Origin: Acidimicrobiia bacterium
GTDB lineage: Bacteria; Actinomycetota; Acidimicrobiia; Acidimicrobiales; Bin134
Assembly (NCBI GenBank): GCA_009842675.1
Contig: VYEX01000039.1
Location: 1 to 59,544, forward strand
Length of the DNA stretch: 59,544 nucleotides
Direction: 5' to 3'
Shown here: piece after piece, positions 44,782 to 52,956 of the stretch
Position numbering within the stretch: the stretch's first letter is position 1
Layout: each line of letters begins with the position of its first letter
Made by a program: the position numbers and the translations under genes
The notes under the pieces: model-generated
Database searches by the model: none
Told to the model about the DNA's origin: nothing
Seen by the model: only the letters and a program-made list of their open reading frames with translations

Positions 44782-44841
44782 GCCTCCCCCTCGTTGCACA
44801 GCGTACAGTTCGTGTTCGCTAGAGATCGGATGGGCTGTGAG

Positions 44842-46284
44842 ATGACGGATATTGGGGATCTACTTGATTCAGCTGACGCCATGGAGATTGCCGCGGCCGT
44901 CAGGAGCGGAGCTGCCGACCCGGTTGAATTGGCGGAGGATGCGATTGGACGGATTGAGGAGCGAAATCCGGAGATCAACGCGGTGATTGCCACGTGTTTC
45001 GACGTTGCGCTGGACAGCGCCCGCAACGTGGATCGGGATGCGCCGTTCGCTGGCGTCCCGTTTGTGGTGAAGGACTGTCGAGTACGACTTGCCGGCGTTC
45101 CCGAGACATGGGGTTCGAAACTGTTGGCAGGCGCTGTTCCTGACGAGGACAGCGAGTTGGCCAAGCGTTATCGGGCCGCAGGGTTCGTGATTCTCGGCGT
45201 CACCAACATGCCGGAGATGGGCAAGATGGCCACAACAGAGCCGGCCGCTTATGGCCCGACTCACAACCCGTACGATCTCGGCAAGTCGTCGGGCGGGTCG
45301 TCGGGCGGCACAGCCGCCGCAGTGGCGTCGGGCATGGTGCCCATCGGGCATGGCAACGATGGTGGTGGGTCGATTCGGGTGCCGTCAGCCGCCTGCGGTC
45401 TTTTTGGGTTGAAGCCGAGCAGGGGTCGAGTGACGGGACATCCTGCCCCCACGATGATGTCGTATCCGATGGGCATTGACCATGTGTTGACCCGCTCCGT
45501 TCGGGATTCGGCGCATGTACTCGACCTGACGGCAGGGCCGGTTCCCGGTGACCCTTATGAGATCTCCTCGCCGACGGCGTCTTGGCTGTCGTCGCTCGAA
45601 ACGGAGACTGGTCCGCTGCGGATCGGCGTTGCCGGTCGCTCGATAGAAGGGCCTGCATTCGACCCGATGTGCGCAGAAGCCCTCGAGCGTGCTGCCGGAT
45701 GCCTTGAGGGGATCGGTCACCACGTGGAGGTGGCCGACCTCCCGGTGGAGCCTGGCGTCATGGTGACCATGGGCGCGTTGATGGCCACCGCGGCCAAGGT
45801 GATGATCGATGACCGGCTCGCAGAGCTTGGCCGCGGACTCCAAGACGACGACATCGAACCGTTCACTCGCTACATGTACGACCTCGGGGCTGGATTCGAT
45901 GGCGCTGATGTCATCCGAGGACTTCAGGCCGCTGAGCTGATCGGCCGTAGAGCGGCAACCTACTTCTCGCGGTTTGACGTCTTCCTGTCGCCAACCACGA
46001 GAACGGTCGTTCCAGAGCTCGGCGTGTATGACACGAGCAACGTCGAAGAGTTGCTGCCGATCGCCGGGACGCTCGCCAGCGAGACTTCGGTATTCAATGT
46101 CGGCGGGCAGCCGGCGGCGTCGGTGCCCATGGGTTATGACGAGGCCGGTGTGCCGCTTGGCGTGCAGGTCGCGGCGCCCTTTGGCCGCGAAGACCTGGTG
46201 TTGGCCGTGTCACGGCAGCTGGAGGAAGCAGCTCCGTGGTCGACGGCGGCCATGTGGCCGGCCCGGCCATCTTCGTCGTCGTGA
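44842..46284 (+). CDS. amidase (amidase-signature family)
   Basis: About 480 residues from ATG 44842 (MTDIGDLL); ATG 44830 is an alternative start and ribosome sites are weak for both. Amidase-signature triad seen: Lys77 in FVVKDC, cis-Ser154 in GGSSGG, nucleophile Ser177 in GGGSIRVP. Family members hydrolyse amides to acids and ammonia. A C-terminal segment NVGGQPAASVPMGYDEAGVP is typical. Divergent from the binding lipoprotein, 60 nt away, so it may act on the imported ligand (inference). It could instead be a Glu-tRNA amidotransferase-like subunit, but no GatB or GatC gene is adjacent, which favours a catabolic amidase. Confidence 0.9.
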   Translation: MTDIGDLLDSADAMEIAAAVRSGAADPVELAEDAIGRIEERNPEINAVIATCFDVALDSARNVDRDAPFAGVPFVVKDCRVRLAGVPETWGSKLLAGAVPDEDSELAKRYRAAGFVILGVTNMPEMGKMATTEPAAYGPTHNPYDLGKSSGGSSGGTAAAVASGMVPIGHGNDGGGSIRVPSAACGLFGLKPSRGRVTGHPAPTMMSYPMGIDHVLTRSVRDSAHVLDLTAGPVPGDPYEISSPTASWLSSLETETGPLRIGVAGRSIEGPAFDPMCAEALERAAGCLEGIGHHVEVADLPVEPGVMVTMGALMATAAKVMIDDRLAELGRGLQDDDIEPFTRYMYDLGAGFDGADVIRGLQAAELIGRRAATYFSRFDVFLSPTTRTVVPELGVYDTSNVEELLPIAGTLASETSVFNVGGQPAASVPMGYDEAGVPLGVQVAAPFGREDLVLAVSRQLEEAAPWSTAAMWPARPSSSS

Positions 46285-46366
46285 GTCCTCGAGCAGGCCG
46301 CTAAGACCGACCGCAACCTTCCCATTGTTGGCTGTGGCGGTCTGAGATGGTGATCTGGTCCTCTGG

Positions 46367-46372
46367 TACGGT
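46367..46372 (+). promoter_or_regulatory. -10-like box, short-leader transcript
   Basis: TACGGT 8 nt before ATG 46381, with no Shine-Dalgarno sequence in between. Confidence 0.3.
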
Positions 46373-46380
46373 CAGGGGCG

Positions 46381-47340
46381 ATGCATGTGTCCGATCCGCC
46401 CATCTTGCTCACCGATGTAATTGACGATGTTGGCGTCGTGGTCAAGCTGCTGGCCCAGGAGGCGCCCTATGCGCCTTTAGGGGGTTGGTACAACCCCGGC
46501 GCCGATCCCCACGCCCGCACCCGTCCGCTGTGGTTCCGGGACGACTGGGTGAACGAGACCATCGCCGTGCCGGGTTCAGAGGTGTTTCTGGATAATCAGG
46601 CCTACATCGACTCGGCCAAGGCCTACTACCGCGCCGAGATCGTCGAGCCCCACAGCGTGTACGTGAACCAGATGATGGCCATTCCCCAAGCGGGTCCGGC
46701 CCATACCGACAATCCCCGCTTTGCGGGCCGCGACCGCACCAACACCCCGATGTGGCTGCTGCGGGCCATGCTGTGGTCGGGCCTGTTCGACGACCTGTCG
46801 TTCCCTCAGGCCACCGCCATCTGGTGGCTCAACGATGTTGAAGGGGGCGGGATCCGCTACTGGCCCTACGGGCCCGATCATCCCCCCGAGGAGCACGTCG
46901 GCAAAATGGCCAACACCGCGCTGATGGGCGACAACCACGGCATGTTCCATCAGGTCAACTCCATCGGCCCCTTCGACATTGGCACGCCGATGGTCACTCC
47001 CACGGCCCAATTCGCCCCGGCGGGCAGTCCCGACGGGGAGTGGGTGGTAACCGATCACGGCGAGGAGATTTACCGCACGCCTCTGGCCGACGTCCGTATC
47101 AGCGTGCTGTGGAAGGCCGACGTGTACATCGACGCCGACCACAAGAATCGACTGGCTTCCAATCCCTTGAGCCGCGACGACATCGCCGCCCGCTTCAACG
47201 CCGATCTGGCTGAGCGGGGGATCGACGCTCGCTTCGATCCCAATCGCATCGACGACGATCCCGACCACGCGGCCATGATTGCCGAGCACTACCCCGAGGC
47301 CCGACCCGTCGAATCGCTGCCGTCGGTTTTTGATTACTGA
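46381..47340 (+). CDS. unknown protein, 2OG-Fe(II)-oxygenase-like, copy 1
   Basis: A 319-residue protein that I do not recognise by name. Seen: HTD at residues 108-110, then WWLNDVEGGGIRYWP (148-162), ALMGDNHGMFHQV with His190, and R239-x-S in DVRISVLWK. H-x-D, a -LND-x-E-x-GG- strand, a distal His and an R-x-S strand occur in that order in Fe(II)/2-oxoglutarate dioxygenases with the double-stranded beta-helix fold, such as prolyl-4-hydroxylases. The distance from distal His to Arg (49 residues) is longer than usual, so an insertion would be required. The gene is tandem with a paralogue 13 nt downstream. Fold assignment is inference; function unknown. Confidence 0.8.
   Translation: MHVSDPPILLTDVIDDVGVVVKLLAQEAPYAPLGGWYNPGADPHARTRPLWFRDDWVNETIAVPGSEVFLDNQAYIDSAKAYYRAEIVEPHSVYVNQMMAIPQAGPAHTDNPRFAGRDRTNTPMWLLRAMLWSGLFDDLSFPQATAIWWLNDVEGGGIRYWPYGPDHPPEEHVGKMANTALMGDNHGMFHQVNSIGPFDIGTPMVTPTAQFAPAGSPDGEWVVTDHGEEIYRTPLADVRISVLWKADVYIDADHKNRLASNPLSRDDIAARFNADLAERGIDARFDPNRIDDDPDHAAMIAEHYPEARPVESLPSVFDY
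47014..47303 (+). repeat. near-identical block shared with 47987-48276
   Basis: 290 nt that differ from 47987-48276 at only three positions, covering the last third of the first paralogue, while the remaining two thirds are only about three-quarters identical as protein. The offset (973 nt) equals the distance between the two start codons, so no insertions or deletions occurred. Confidence 0.9.
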
Positions 47341-47353
47341 TCGAATTCGGTCG

Positions 47354-48313
47354 ATGGACATGGTTGGTCCGCCGATCCTTCTCACCGATGTTCTCGACGA
47401 TGTCGGGGCGGCCATCAAGCTTCTGGGCTGGGGTGCGCCGTACCCCGTGCTGGGCGGTTGGTACAGCCCCGGTGCCGATCCCCACGCCCGTACCCGTCCG
47501 CTGTGGTTCCGCAACGACTTGGCCAACGAGACGGTTGCCGTGCCGGGGTCTGAGATGTTCATGGACCATCCGATGTATTTGGAGTGCGCCAAGGCCTTCT
47601 ACCGCACCGATCTTGTCGAGCCCCACAGCGTCTATGTGAACCTGATGATGGCCATGCCCGTGGCGGGGCCGGCCCATACCGACAACCCGAGGTTTGCGGG
47701 CCGCGACCAGTCCAACACCCCGATGTGGGTGCTGCGGGCCATGTTGGAGTCAGGCCTGTTTGAGGACATGGCCTTTCCCCAGGCCACTGCCATCTGGTGG
47801 CTCAACGACGGGGAAGGCGGTGGGATTCGCTATTGGCCCCACGGACCCGACCAGCCGCCCGCAGAACACGTCGACAACATGACCAACACCGCGCTGATGG
47901 GCGACACCCACGGCATGTTCCATCAGGTCAACGCCATCGGCCCCTTCGACATCGGCGCGCCTCAGGTCACCCCAATGGCCCAATTAGCCCCGGCGGGCAG
48001 TCCCGACGGGGAGTGGGTGGTAACCGATCACAGCGAGGAGATTTACCGCACGCCTCTGGCCGACGTCCGTATCAGCGTGCTGTGGAAGGCCGACGTGTAC
48101 ATCGACGCCGACCACAAGAATCGACTGGCTTCCAATCCCTTGAGCCGCGACGACATCGCCGCCCGCTTCAACGCCGATCTGGCTGAGCGGGGGATCGACG
48201 CTCGCTTCGATCCCAATCGCATCGACGACGATCCCGACCACGCGGCCATGATCGCCGAGCACTATCCCGAGGCCCGGCCCGTGGACGCGCTCCCCTCAGT
48301 CTTCGACTACTGA
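47354..48313 (+). CDS. unknown protein, 2OG-Fe(II)-oxygenase-like, copy 2
   Basis: A 319-residue paralogue of the preceding gene, same length without gaps. Start ATG 47354 (MDMVGPPILL) aligns with the first copy's start; a longer frame upstream lies inside the first gene. It keeps all candidate metal residues: HTD, WWLNDGEGGGIRYWP, GMFHQV and the R-x-S strand. The last ~96 codons are practically identical in DNA to the first copy (block 47987-48276), while the N-terminal two thirds differ at many residues around a constant core, e.g. GADPHARTRPLWFR. That pattern fits duplication, divergence, then gene conversion of the 3' part, or selection for different substrate pockets on a common C-terminal domain. 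Function unknown. Confidence 0.8.
   Translation: MDMVGPPILLTDVLDDVGAAIKLLGWGAPYPVLGGWYSPGADPHARTRPLWFRNDLANETVAVPGSEMFMDHPMYLECAKAFYRTDLVEPHSVYVNLMMAMPVAGPAHTDNPRFAGRDQSNTPMWVLRAMLESGLFEDMAFPQATAIWWLNDGEGGGIRYWPHGPDQPPAEHVDNMTNTALMGDTHGMFHQVNAIGPFDIGAPQVTPMAQLAPAGSPDGEWVVTDHSEEIYRTPLADVRISVLWKADVYIDADHKNRLASNPLSRDDIAARFNADLAERGIDARFDPNRIDDDPDHAAMIAEHYPEARPVDALPSVFDY
47987..48276 (+). repeat. near-identical block shared with 47014-47303
   Basis: Second member of the 290-nt pair: three mismatches, two of them synonymous and one giving Gly/Ser (DHGEE against DHSEE). Both edges of high identity fall inside coding sequence. Confidence 0.9.
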
Positions 48314-48320
48314 CCAGCCC

Positions 48321-49487
48321 TCAGCCCAGGTCGGTGAGGCGCACCAGCTTGGTGGTGATCACGGGGGTGGACTCGTGCTCCACGAACCGCAGCCCCATCA
48401 CCCCGTGGTCGCGACCCGCGGTGTCAACCCAGATGCCCGTAGCCGGCTTCTCGGAGGCCACCACCAGCCGTACTACGCCGTCGGCGTCGGCCTCGACGTC
48501 TTGGGACGACGCGTAGCCCTGGCCGGTGAAGTAGTTGGCCAGATTCTCCATCCAGTGGTTGCACAGCTGGAAATTCCAGTGCCGGCACACCGGAGGTTTG
48601 AACTCCACCACCAGGGCCTCGCCCTCACCAATGCGCCAGTAGCCGAACTCGAAGTGGCGGTCGTCGGGGGAGCCGCCCACTCGGAGGTAGTGCTCGGTGG
48701 TGAGCTGCAACTGGTTCTCTTCCTTTAGCAGTGTGTCGGTCCAGTCGGAATAGTCGGACTGCACCGACAGCACCATCTGGGCCGCGATGGCCAGCCGCTT
48801 CGACATCTCGCCCGCGTCCGGCGTGTGGATCACCGGGGTGGGCTCAAGCGGCTCGATCATCAGCCGGGGCGCCGACTGGGAGTCACGGTCGTCGTAGACG
48901 ATACGCATCATCAACTCCCGAGTTTCCGGGGCTACCGCCATCCAGTTGTCGACGCCGGGATCGTCCACCGAGAGAATGAAATCCACGTTTCCGGCACCGT
49001 CGGTGAACTCGTCAAGCAGGGCGGTGAACGGCGTCTGCGACCAGCTCGGATTGAACTCCTCCAGCACGGCGACGGCCCGGTCGCCCACTGACTCCACTCC
49101 GACCCAATCGGGCACCTTCGGCGTCCACGCCGACATATGGACGTAGGGGGCAGAACCCCGCTGGCCGGTTACCCGATAGCGCTTGGCGGCGTCGATGGGC
49201 TGCACCACGTGATCTTGGTCGGGCGATTGGACCCCCTGGCCGCCCTTCATGGGTGGGGGGATGATCCAAATCGACGACTTCTCCATCGGAGGGAGGTTCT
49301 CGATACAGCGCATATAGGCCATCAACGACATGCGGGTCAGGTAGCGGAACCCCTCCACCCGGTCTTGCTCGTTGGCGTCGGGGGTGCGGTCGACTACCAC
49401 TTGACCTGCGGCTCTCATCGTGTCGCAGAAGTCGTTCCACGCCTCACCGGTCATCAGGCGCTCTCGTGCCGCGGCGTCATTCGTCAT
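48321..49487 (-). CDS. DUF1214-like protein of unknown function
   Basis: A 388-residue protein from ATG 49487 (MTNDAAARER), preferred over GTG 49514 because AAAGG lies upstream at usable spacing. The C-terminal third has a Trp/His-rich stretch VCRHWNFQLCNHWMENL followed by a beta-rich WVDTAGRDHGVMGLRF segment, resembling the DUF1214 family seen in actinobacterial catabolic clusters, usually of unknown activity. The N-terminal half is helical with an acidic DP-GVDNWM segment. No signal peptide or membrane span. It converges with the tandem 2OG-like pair (7 nt between stops) and is divergent from the F420-type oxidoreductase. The family call is tentative. Confidence 0.7.
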   Translation of the reverse strand: MTNDAAARERLMTGEAWNDFCDTMRAAGQVVVDRTPDANEQDRVEGFRYLTRMSLMAYMRCIENLPPMEKSSIWIIPPPMKGGQGVQSPDQDHVVQPIDAAKRYRVTGQRGSAPYVHMSAWTPKVPDWVGVESVGDRAVAVLEEFNPSWSQTPFTALLDEFTDGAGNVDFILSVDDPGVDNWMAVAPETRELMMRIVYDDRDSQSAPRLMIEPLEPTPVIHTPDAGEMSKRLAIAAQMVLSVQSDYSDWTDTLLKEENQLQLTTEHYLRVGGSPDDRHFEFGYWRIGEGEALVVEFKPPVCRHWNFQLCNHWMENLANYFTGQGYASSQDVEADADGVVRLVVASEKPATGIWVDTAGRDHGVMGLRFVEHESTPVITTKLVRLTDLG

Positions 49488-49561
49488 GGTTTGACCTTTC
49501 TGAAGCTCCGGCACACTCTATTGACGACAGGACCAAAGCGAGGAAGCGTTGGAGGCAATCC

Positions 49562-50401
49562 ATGAAGCTGGCGTTCAAAACCAGGCCCCAGAACATCGAG
49601 TGGTCTGTCATGTTGGAAACTTGGAAGGAGCTCGACGCCGACCCTCGGTATGAGTCGGCTTGGGTCTTCGACCACTTCTATCCCATCTACGGCAGTGAGG
49701 AAGGCCCGTGCCTAGAGGCATGGGTGACGTTGAGCGCATTGGCCCAGGCAACCGAGCGCATCCGGGTCGGATCGATGGTCAACGCCGCCCCTTACCGCCA
49801 CCCCGGTCTCTGTGCGGCCATGGCCTCGTCCCTTGACATCGTGTCCAACGGCCGGCTCGAGCTCGGTCTGGGCTCCGGGTGGAACGAGGTGGAGGCTGGC
49901 GCCTACGGGATCAGCCTCTCCGAGCGCTTTGATCGCTTTGAGGAGTATCTGGAGTGCGTGGTGTCGCTGCTCAGCGAACCCGTCACCAACTTCGAGGGCC
50001 GTTACTACACCTTCACCGAGGCCCGAAATGAGCCCAAAGGCCCCCAGCAGCCTACCCCGCCCATCGTCATCGGCGGAGCAGGACCTCGAAGGACCATGCC
50101 ACTGGTGGCTCGATGGGCCGACCACTGGAACTTCCCCGGCGGAGAGGCCGAGAAGTTTGCCGAAGTCAAAGCCCGGCTAGTCGAATGCTGCGAGGAGATC
50201 GGCCGCGATCCTGCTGAGATCACCACCTCAACCCACATCATCTACCAAGCCGACGACCCCATCGACAACGTCCTGGCCCAAGCCGAGCAGTACCAGCAGG
50301 CCGGCCTCGACCTCGCCATCTTGTACCCCTTCTCAGACATCGACCCCGCCTCCGTCCACGACATGGCCGACGCCCTCGAGCCCCTCGTGGAGCCTGTCTA
50401 G
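49562..50401 (+). CDS. LLM-class F420-dependent oxidoreductase
   Basis: A 279-residue luciferase-like TIM-barrel oxidoreductase. Start ATG 49562 has GGAGG upstream; a longer frame from 49466 runs through the divergent promoter and is rejected. Seen: WVFDHFYPIYG N-terminal loop, the strand RIRVGSMVNAAPYRHPG, the signature RLELGLGSGWNE, and GGAGPRRTMPLVARWADHWN, all typical of actinobacterial F420-binding members. It transfers hydride between reduced F420 and an unknown substrate. It stands alone rightward, converging on the SurE-like gene. FMN rather than F420 use cannot be excluded. Confidence 0.9.
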   Translation: MKLAFKTRPQNIEWSVMLETWKELDADPRYESAWVFDHFYPIYGSEEGPCLEAWVTLSALAQATERIRVGSMVNAAPYRHPGLCAAMASSLDIVSNGRLELGLGSGWNEVEAGAYGISLSERFDRFEEYLECVVSLLSEPVTNFEGRYYTFTEARNEPKGPQQPTPPIVIGGAGPRRTMPLVARWADHWNFPGGEAEKFAEVKARLVECCEEIGRDPAEITTSTHIIYQADDPIDNVLAQAEQYQQAGLDLAILYPFSDIDPASVHDMADALEPLVEPV

Positions 50402-50457
50402 CTCGTCGTTGATGACGAATAGTGGCGGGCTGTTGGCTGGGGGAGCGTTGGCTGTTG

Positions 50458-51501
50458 TCAGGAACGCGGCGGCTCGAGGATCAGCTCTTCGGGGATCGAT
50501 GTCATGGTGGCATAGCCGTTCAAGAAGGCGGCCACATCGTTGTCAAAGTCCTCTAGCGTCGATGAGCAGTCGGCCGCGAACATGTCTACCCCACGTTCGA
50601 ATTCAGCGGCGATGATGGTGTGGATCAGGCCCCGCACCTCGCCAACGCCCCCGCATGAGGGCGTGTTGAGGCTCCACACTGGGGCAACGTCGCCCTCGAA
50701 CGCCAGCACATCATCCAGATTCTCGTTGAGCCACTCGACCATGAAGGGGATCCCGCTCTCGTGCTCGGCGTCCACGGTGACGCCCCCTTGGCTGATGGCA
50801 AACGCGGGAACTCCCCGTCTCGCCGCGGTTCGGGCGGCGCCGACCGTGCCGGAGATCTCCGAGAAGGGGCCGAAGTTCTGCCCGTCGTTCGATCCGGAAA
50901 CCACCAGGTCGGGAGGCTCGGCGAACACGAAGTCGAGCGCATAGTTGACCGAGTCGGCTGGAGTGCCCTCGACGGCCAAAGCGGGATAGCCGCTCGCGGT
51001 GGCGGTCTCCGTGGCCGTGGTGGGTGCGGGATCGGACACGCGGTTCGATGTGCCGCTTTGGTTGGTGGCCGGGGCAACCACGGTGACCTCAACGTTGTCG
51101 ATGCTGATGAGCGCCTCCACCACGAGATTGATGCCGTCGGAATCGATGCCGTCATCATTGGTCACCAGAATCTGCACCGGCGGTGGGGGCGGTGGAGTCG
51201 GGGTGGGCGTCGGTGTCGGCGCGGCGGTGGGCTCTGGCGCCTCCGTTGGCGCGGGTGCCTCAGTGGCTGCCGGCGCTTCCGGGGTGGGCTCTGGCGCCTC
51301 CGTTGGCGCGGGTGCCTCAGTGGCTGCCGGCGCTTCCGGGGTGGCAGTTTCGCGTGGCGCCTCGGTGCTTTCGGCGGCCTGCGTCGGCTGTCCGACGCTG
51401 CCGTCACCACTGCCGTCATCGTCGTTGCCACAAGCAGCGCTGAGAAGCGCAGCCACTACCGCGAGCGCTAGGAATTGAATCACGCGCTTGCTCAAATTCA
51501 T
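50458..51501 (-). CDS. lipoprotein-anchored SurE-like 5'/3'-nucleotidase
   Basis: A 347-residue protein: signal sequence with lipobox LLSAAC (Cys24), an Ala/Glu/Pro/Thr tether (residues ~25-108) containing a 19-residue duplicated unit, then a SurE domain from V109. SurE metal ligands are all visible: the Asp pair in TNDDGIDSDG, Ser in NQSG and Asn in SGSNDGQNFG. Bacterial SurE is normally a small cytoplasmic phosphatase; here it would be displayed outside the membrane, with a C-terminal half that departs from typical SurE and has Cys residues (PSCGG, DCSS) that could pair. Ribosome site GGAAGGGAA before ATG 51501. It probably scavenges phosphate or nucleosides from external nucleotides (inference). 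Confidence 0.88.
   Translation of the reverse strand: MNLSKRVIQFLALAVVAALLSAACGNDDDGSGDGSVGQPTQAAESTEAPRETATPEAPAATEAPAPTEAPEPTPEAPAATEAPAPTEAPEPTAAPTPTPTPTPPPPPPVQILVTNDDGIDSDGINLVVEALISIDNVEVTVVAPATNQSGTSNRVSDPAPTTATETATASGYPALAVEGTPADSVNYALDFVFAEPPDLVVSGSNDGQNFGPFSEISGTVGAARTAARRGVPAFAISQGGVTVDAEHESGIPFMVEWLNENLDDVLAFEGDVAPVWSLNTPSCGGVGEVRGLIHTIIAAEFERGVDMFAADCSSTLEDFDNDVAAFLNGYATMTSIPEELILEPPRS
51226..51344 (-). repeat. 57-bp tandem duplication in the SurE lipoprotein tether
   Basis: About 2.1 copies of a perfect 57-bp (19-codon) unit, 51226-51282 and 51283-51344, encoding the alternating Ala/Glu/Pro/Thr tether between the lipid anchor and the catalytic domain. In frame, so copy number changes only the tether length. 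Confidence 0.85.
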
Positions 51502-51665
51502 CTGCCGTTCCCTTCCAGTCGTTTGACCATTCCGGCCTGCTGGTCTCCACGAGGCCTTGAGTCAGCCTCGCCAGTATTCCAGATGCCGGCTTCCCGTTCG
51601 CACTGCTCAGTTTCCCGGTGCCGCCAATGGTGCCGTGTCTGTTCGTGACCGAGAAAGTCGTTAGG

Positions 51666-51671
51666 TACAGT
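51666..51671 (+). promoter_or_regulatory. -10-like box for the acyl-CoA oxidation operon
   Basis: TACAGT 7 nt before GTG 51679, with no ribosome site in between; predicts a leaderless or near-leaderless message. Confidence 0.35.
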
Positions 51672-51678
51672 CCCAGAC

Positions 51679-52956
51679 GTGTCCGACGCAGGGGCGATCA
51701 CCGACGAGGCCATTGCCCGGTTGCGGGCTCGGATCGGGATCGCCCAACCCCATCCCCAGCCGCCTTGGTATCGGGATCCCAACACCGATGCGTTTCGCCA
51801 GGTTGCGGAGGCTTATGGCGACGACAACCCGCTGTGGTGCGATCCCGACTACGGCGCCGGCACGGTGTGGGGAGGACCGATTGCGTCGCCCAACATGAAC
51901 GGGGGCGACACCCTCATCGGGGAGAACGAGGTCCAGGAGCTCGATCCCGACACCAGGGCATTGCTCAAGGGCGACCCGCTCAAGGGGGCCCACGCCTACT
52001 ACTCGGGCAGCTACCGGGAGTGGTGGGCGCCGCTGCGCTCCGGAATGCGGGTCACCCGGCGCAACGCCCTGGTCGGCGTTCACGACAAGACCAGCCAGTT
52101 CGCCGCCCGCACCGTCCACGAGTGGACCGCCGAGGTGTTCGCCACCCAGGGTGCAGTGCTCTCGGCCCAGTACCGGCTGATGATCCGCACCGACCGGGGG
52201 GCAGTGGAGCGCATGGCCGACGAGGGCGGGGGCAAGTACGACGACATCGAGATTGAGCCTTACACCGACGAGCAGATCGCCGAGATCACCGAAGCGGTGA
52301 GTACTGAGCCCGAGCGCCGCCGGGGGGCTGAGCCCCGCTGGTGGGAGGACGTCGAGGAGGGCGACGAGCTGCCGGCACTGGTCAAGGGGCCCATGCGGGT
52401 CACCGACATGGTGGTGTGGCACACCGGCATGGGCATGGGCCTGTACGGGGTCAAGGCGCTGCGGCTCGGCGTGCAGCAGCGCCAGCGGGTGCCGGGGTTC
52501 TTCCGCCCTGACGATCTCAACATCCCCGACGTCCAGCAGCGGGTCCACTGGGATCCCGAGTGGGCCCGGCGGGCCGGCAACCCGGCGATCTACGACTACG
52601 GCCGGATGCGCGAGACCTGGTTGGTACACCTTTGTACCGACTGGATGGGCGACGACGCCTGGCTGGCCGCCCTCGACGTGCAGTTCCGACGGTTCAACTA
52701 CGTGGGCGACACCCACTGGATGCGGGGCACGGTGACCCGCAAGTACCGCACCGACGAGGGCGCCCCGGCGGTGGACCTCGACATCTACGGCGAGAACCAG
52801 CGAGGCGAGGTCACCTGTCCAGGGCACGCCACGATCCTGCTGCCCAGCCGAGAGCAAGGGCCGGTGAAGCTGCCCACGCCGCCCGGAGGGGCGACGACCG
52901 CCGCTGACGCGCTCGACGCGCTAGTAGAGCGGTTCGAGGCGATGTCGGCGGAATGA
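51679..52956 (+). CDS. double hot-dog acyl dehydratase (FAS1_DH/MaoC-like)
   Basis: A 425-residue protein with two hot-dog modules. N-terminal part resembles the FAS1-type dehydratase/MaoC N-domain (AEAYGDDNPLWCDPDYG, then GGPIASPNM, YYSGSYREWWAPLRSGMRV); C-terminal part is MaoC-like (WWEDVEEGDELPALVKGPMRVTDMVVW; NPAIYDYGRMRETWLVHLCTDWMGDDAW). It probably hydrates an enoyl-CoA or dehydrates a 3-hydroxyacyl-CoA. GTG 51679 fits a TACAGT box 7 nt upstream. First gene of a rightward operon; its last four bases overlap the start of the acyl-CoA dehydrogenase (ATGA). The canonical MaoC hydratase Asp/His pair could not be placed with certainty. Confidence 0.85.
   Translation: MSDAGAITDEAIARLRARIGIAQPHPQPPWYRDPNTDAFRQVAEAYGDDNPLWCDPDYGAGTVWGGPIASPNMNGGDTLIGENEVQELDPDTRALLKGDPLKGAHAYYSGSYREWWAPLRSGMRVTRRNALVGVHDKTSQFAARTVHEWTAEVFATQGAVLSAQYRLMIRTDRGAVERMADEGGGKYDDIEIEPYTDEQIAEITEAVSTEPERRRGAEPRWWEDVEEGDELPALVKGPMRVTDMVVWHTGMGMGLYGVKALRLGVQQRQRVPGFFRPDDLNIPDVQQRVHWDPEWARRAGNPAIYDYGRMRETWLVHLCTDWMGDDAWLAALDVQFRRFNYVGDTHWMRGTVTRKYRTDEGAPAVDLDIYGENQRGEVTCPGHATILLPSREQGPVKLPTPPGGATTAADALDALVERFEAMSAE

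Noticed and set aside
44794-44841. Longer amidase start at 44794
   Set aside because: The extra residues resemble no family extension and would push the gene close to the divergent lipoprotein promoter; 44842 or 44830 are better.
51226-51344. Tandem repeat considered as a CRISPR-like array
   Set aside because: Units are contiguous with no spacers, in frame, and encode a lipoprotein tether.
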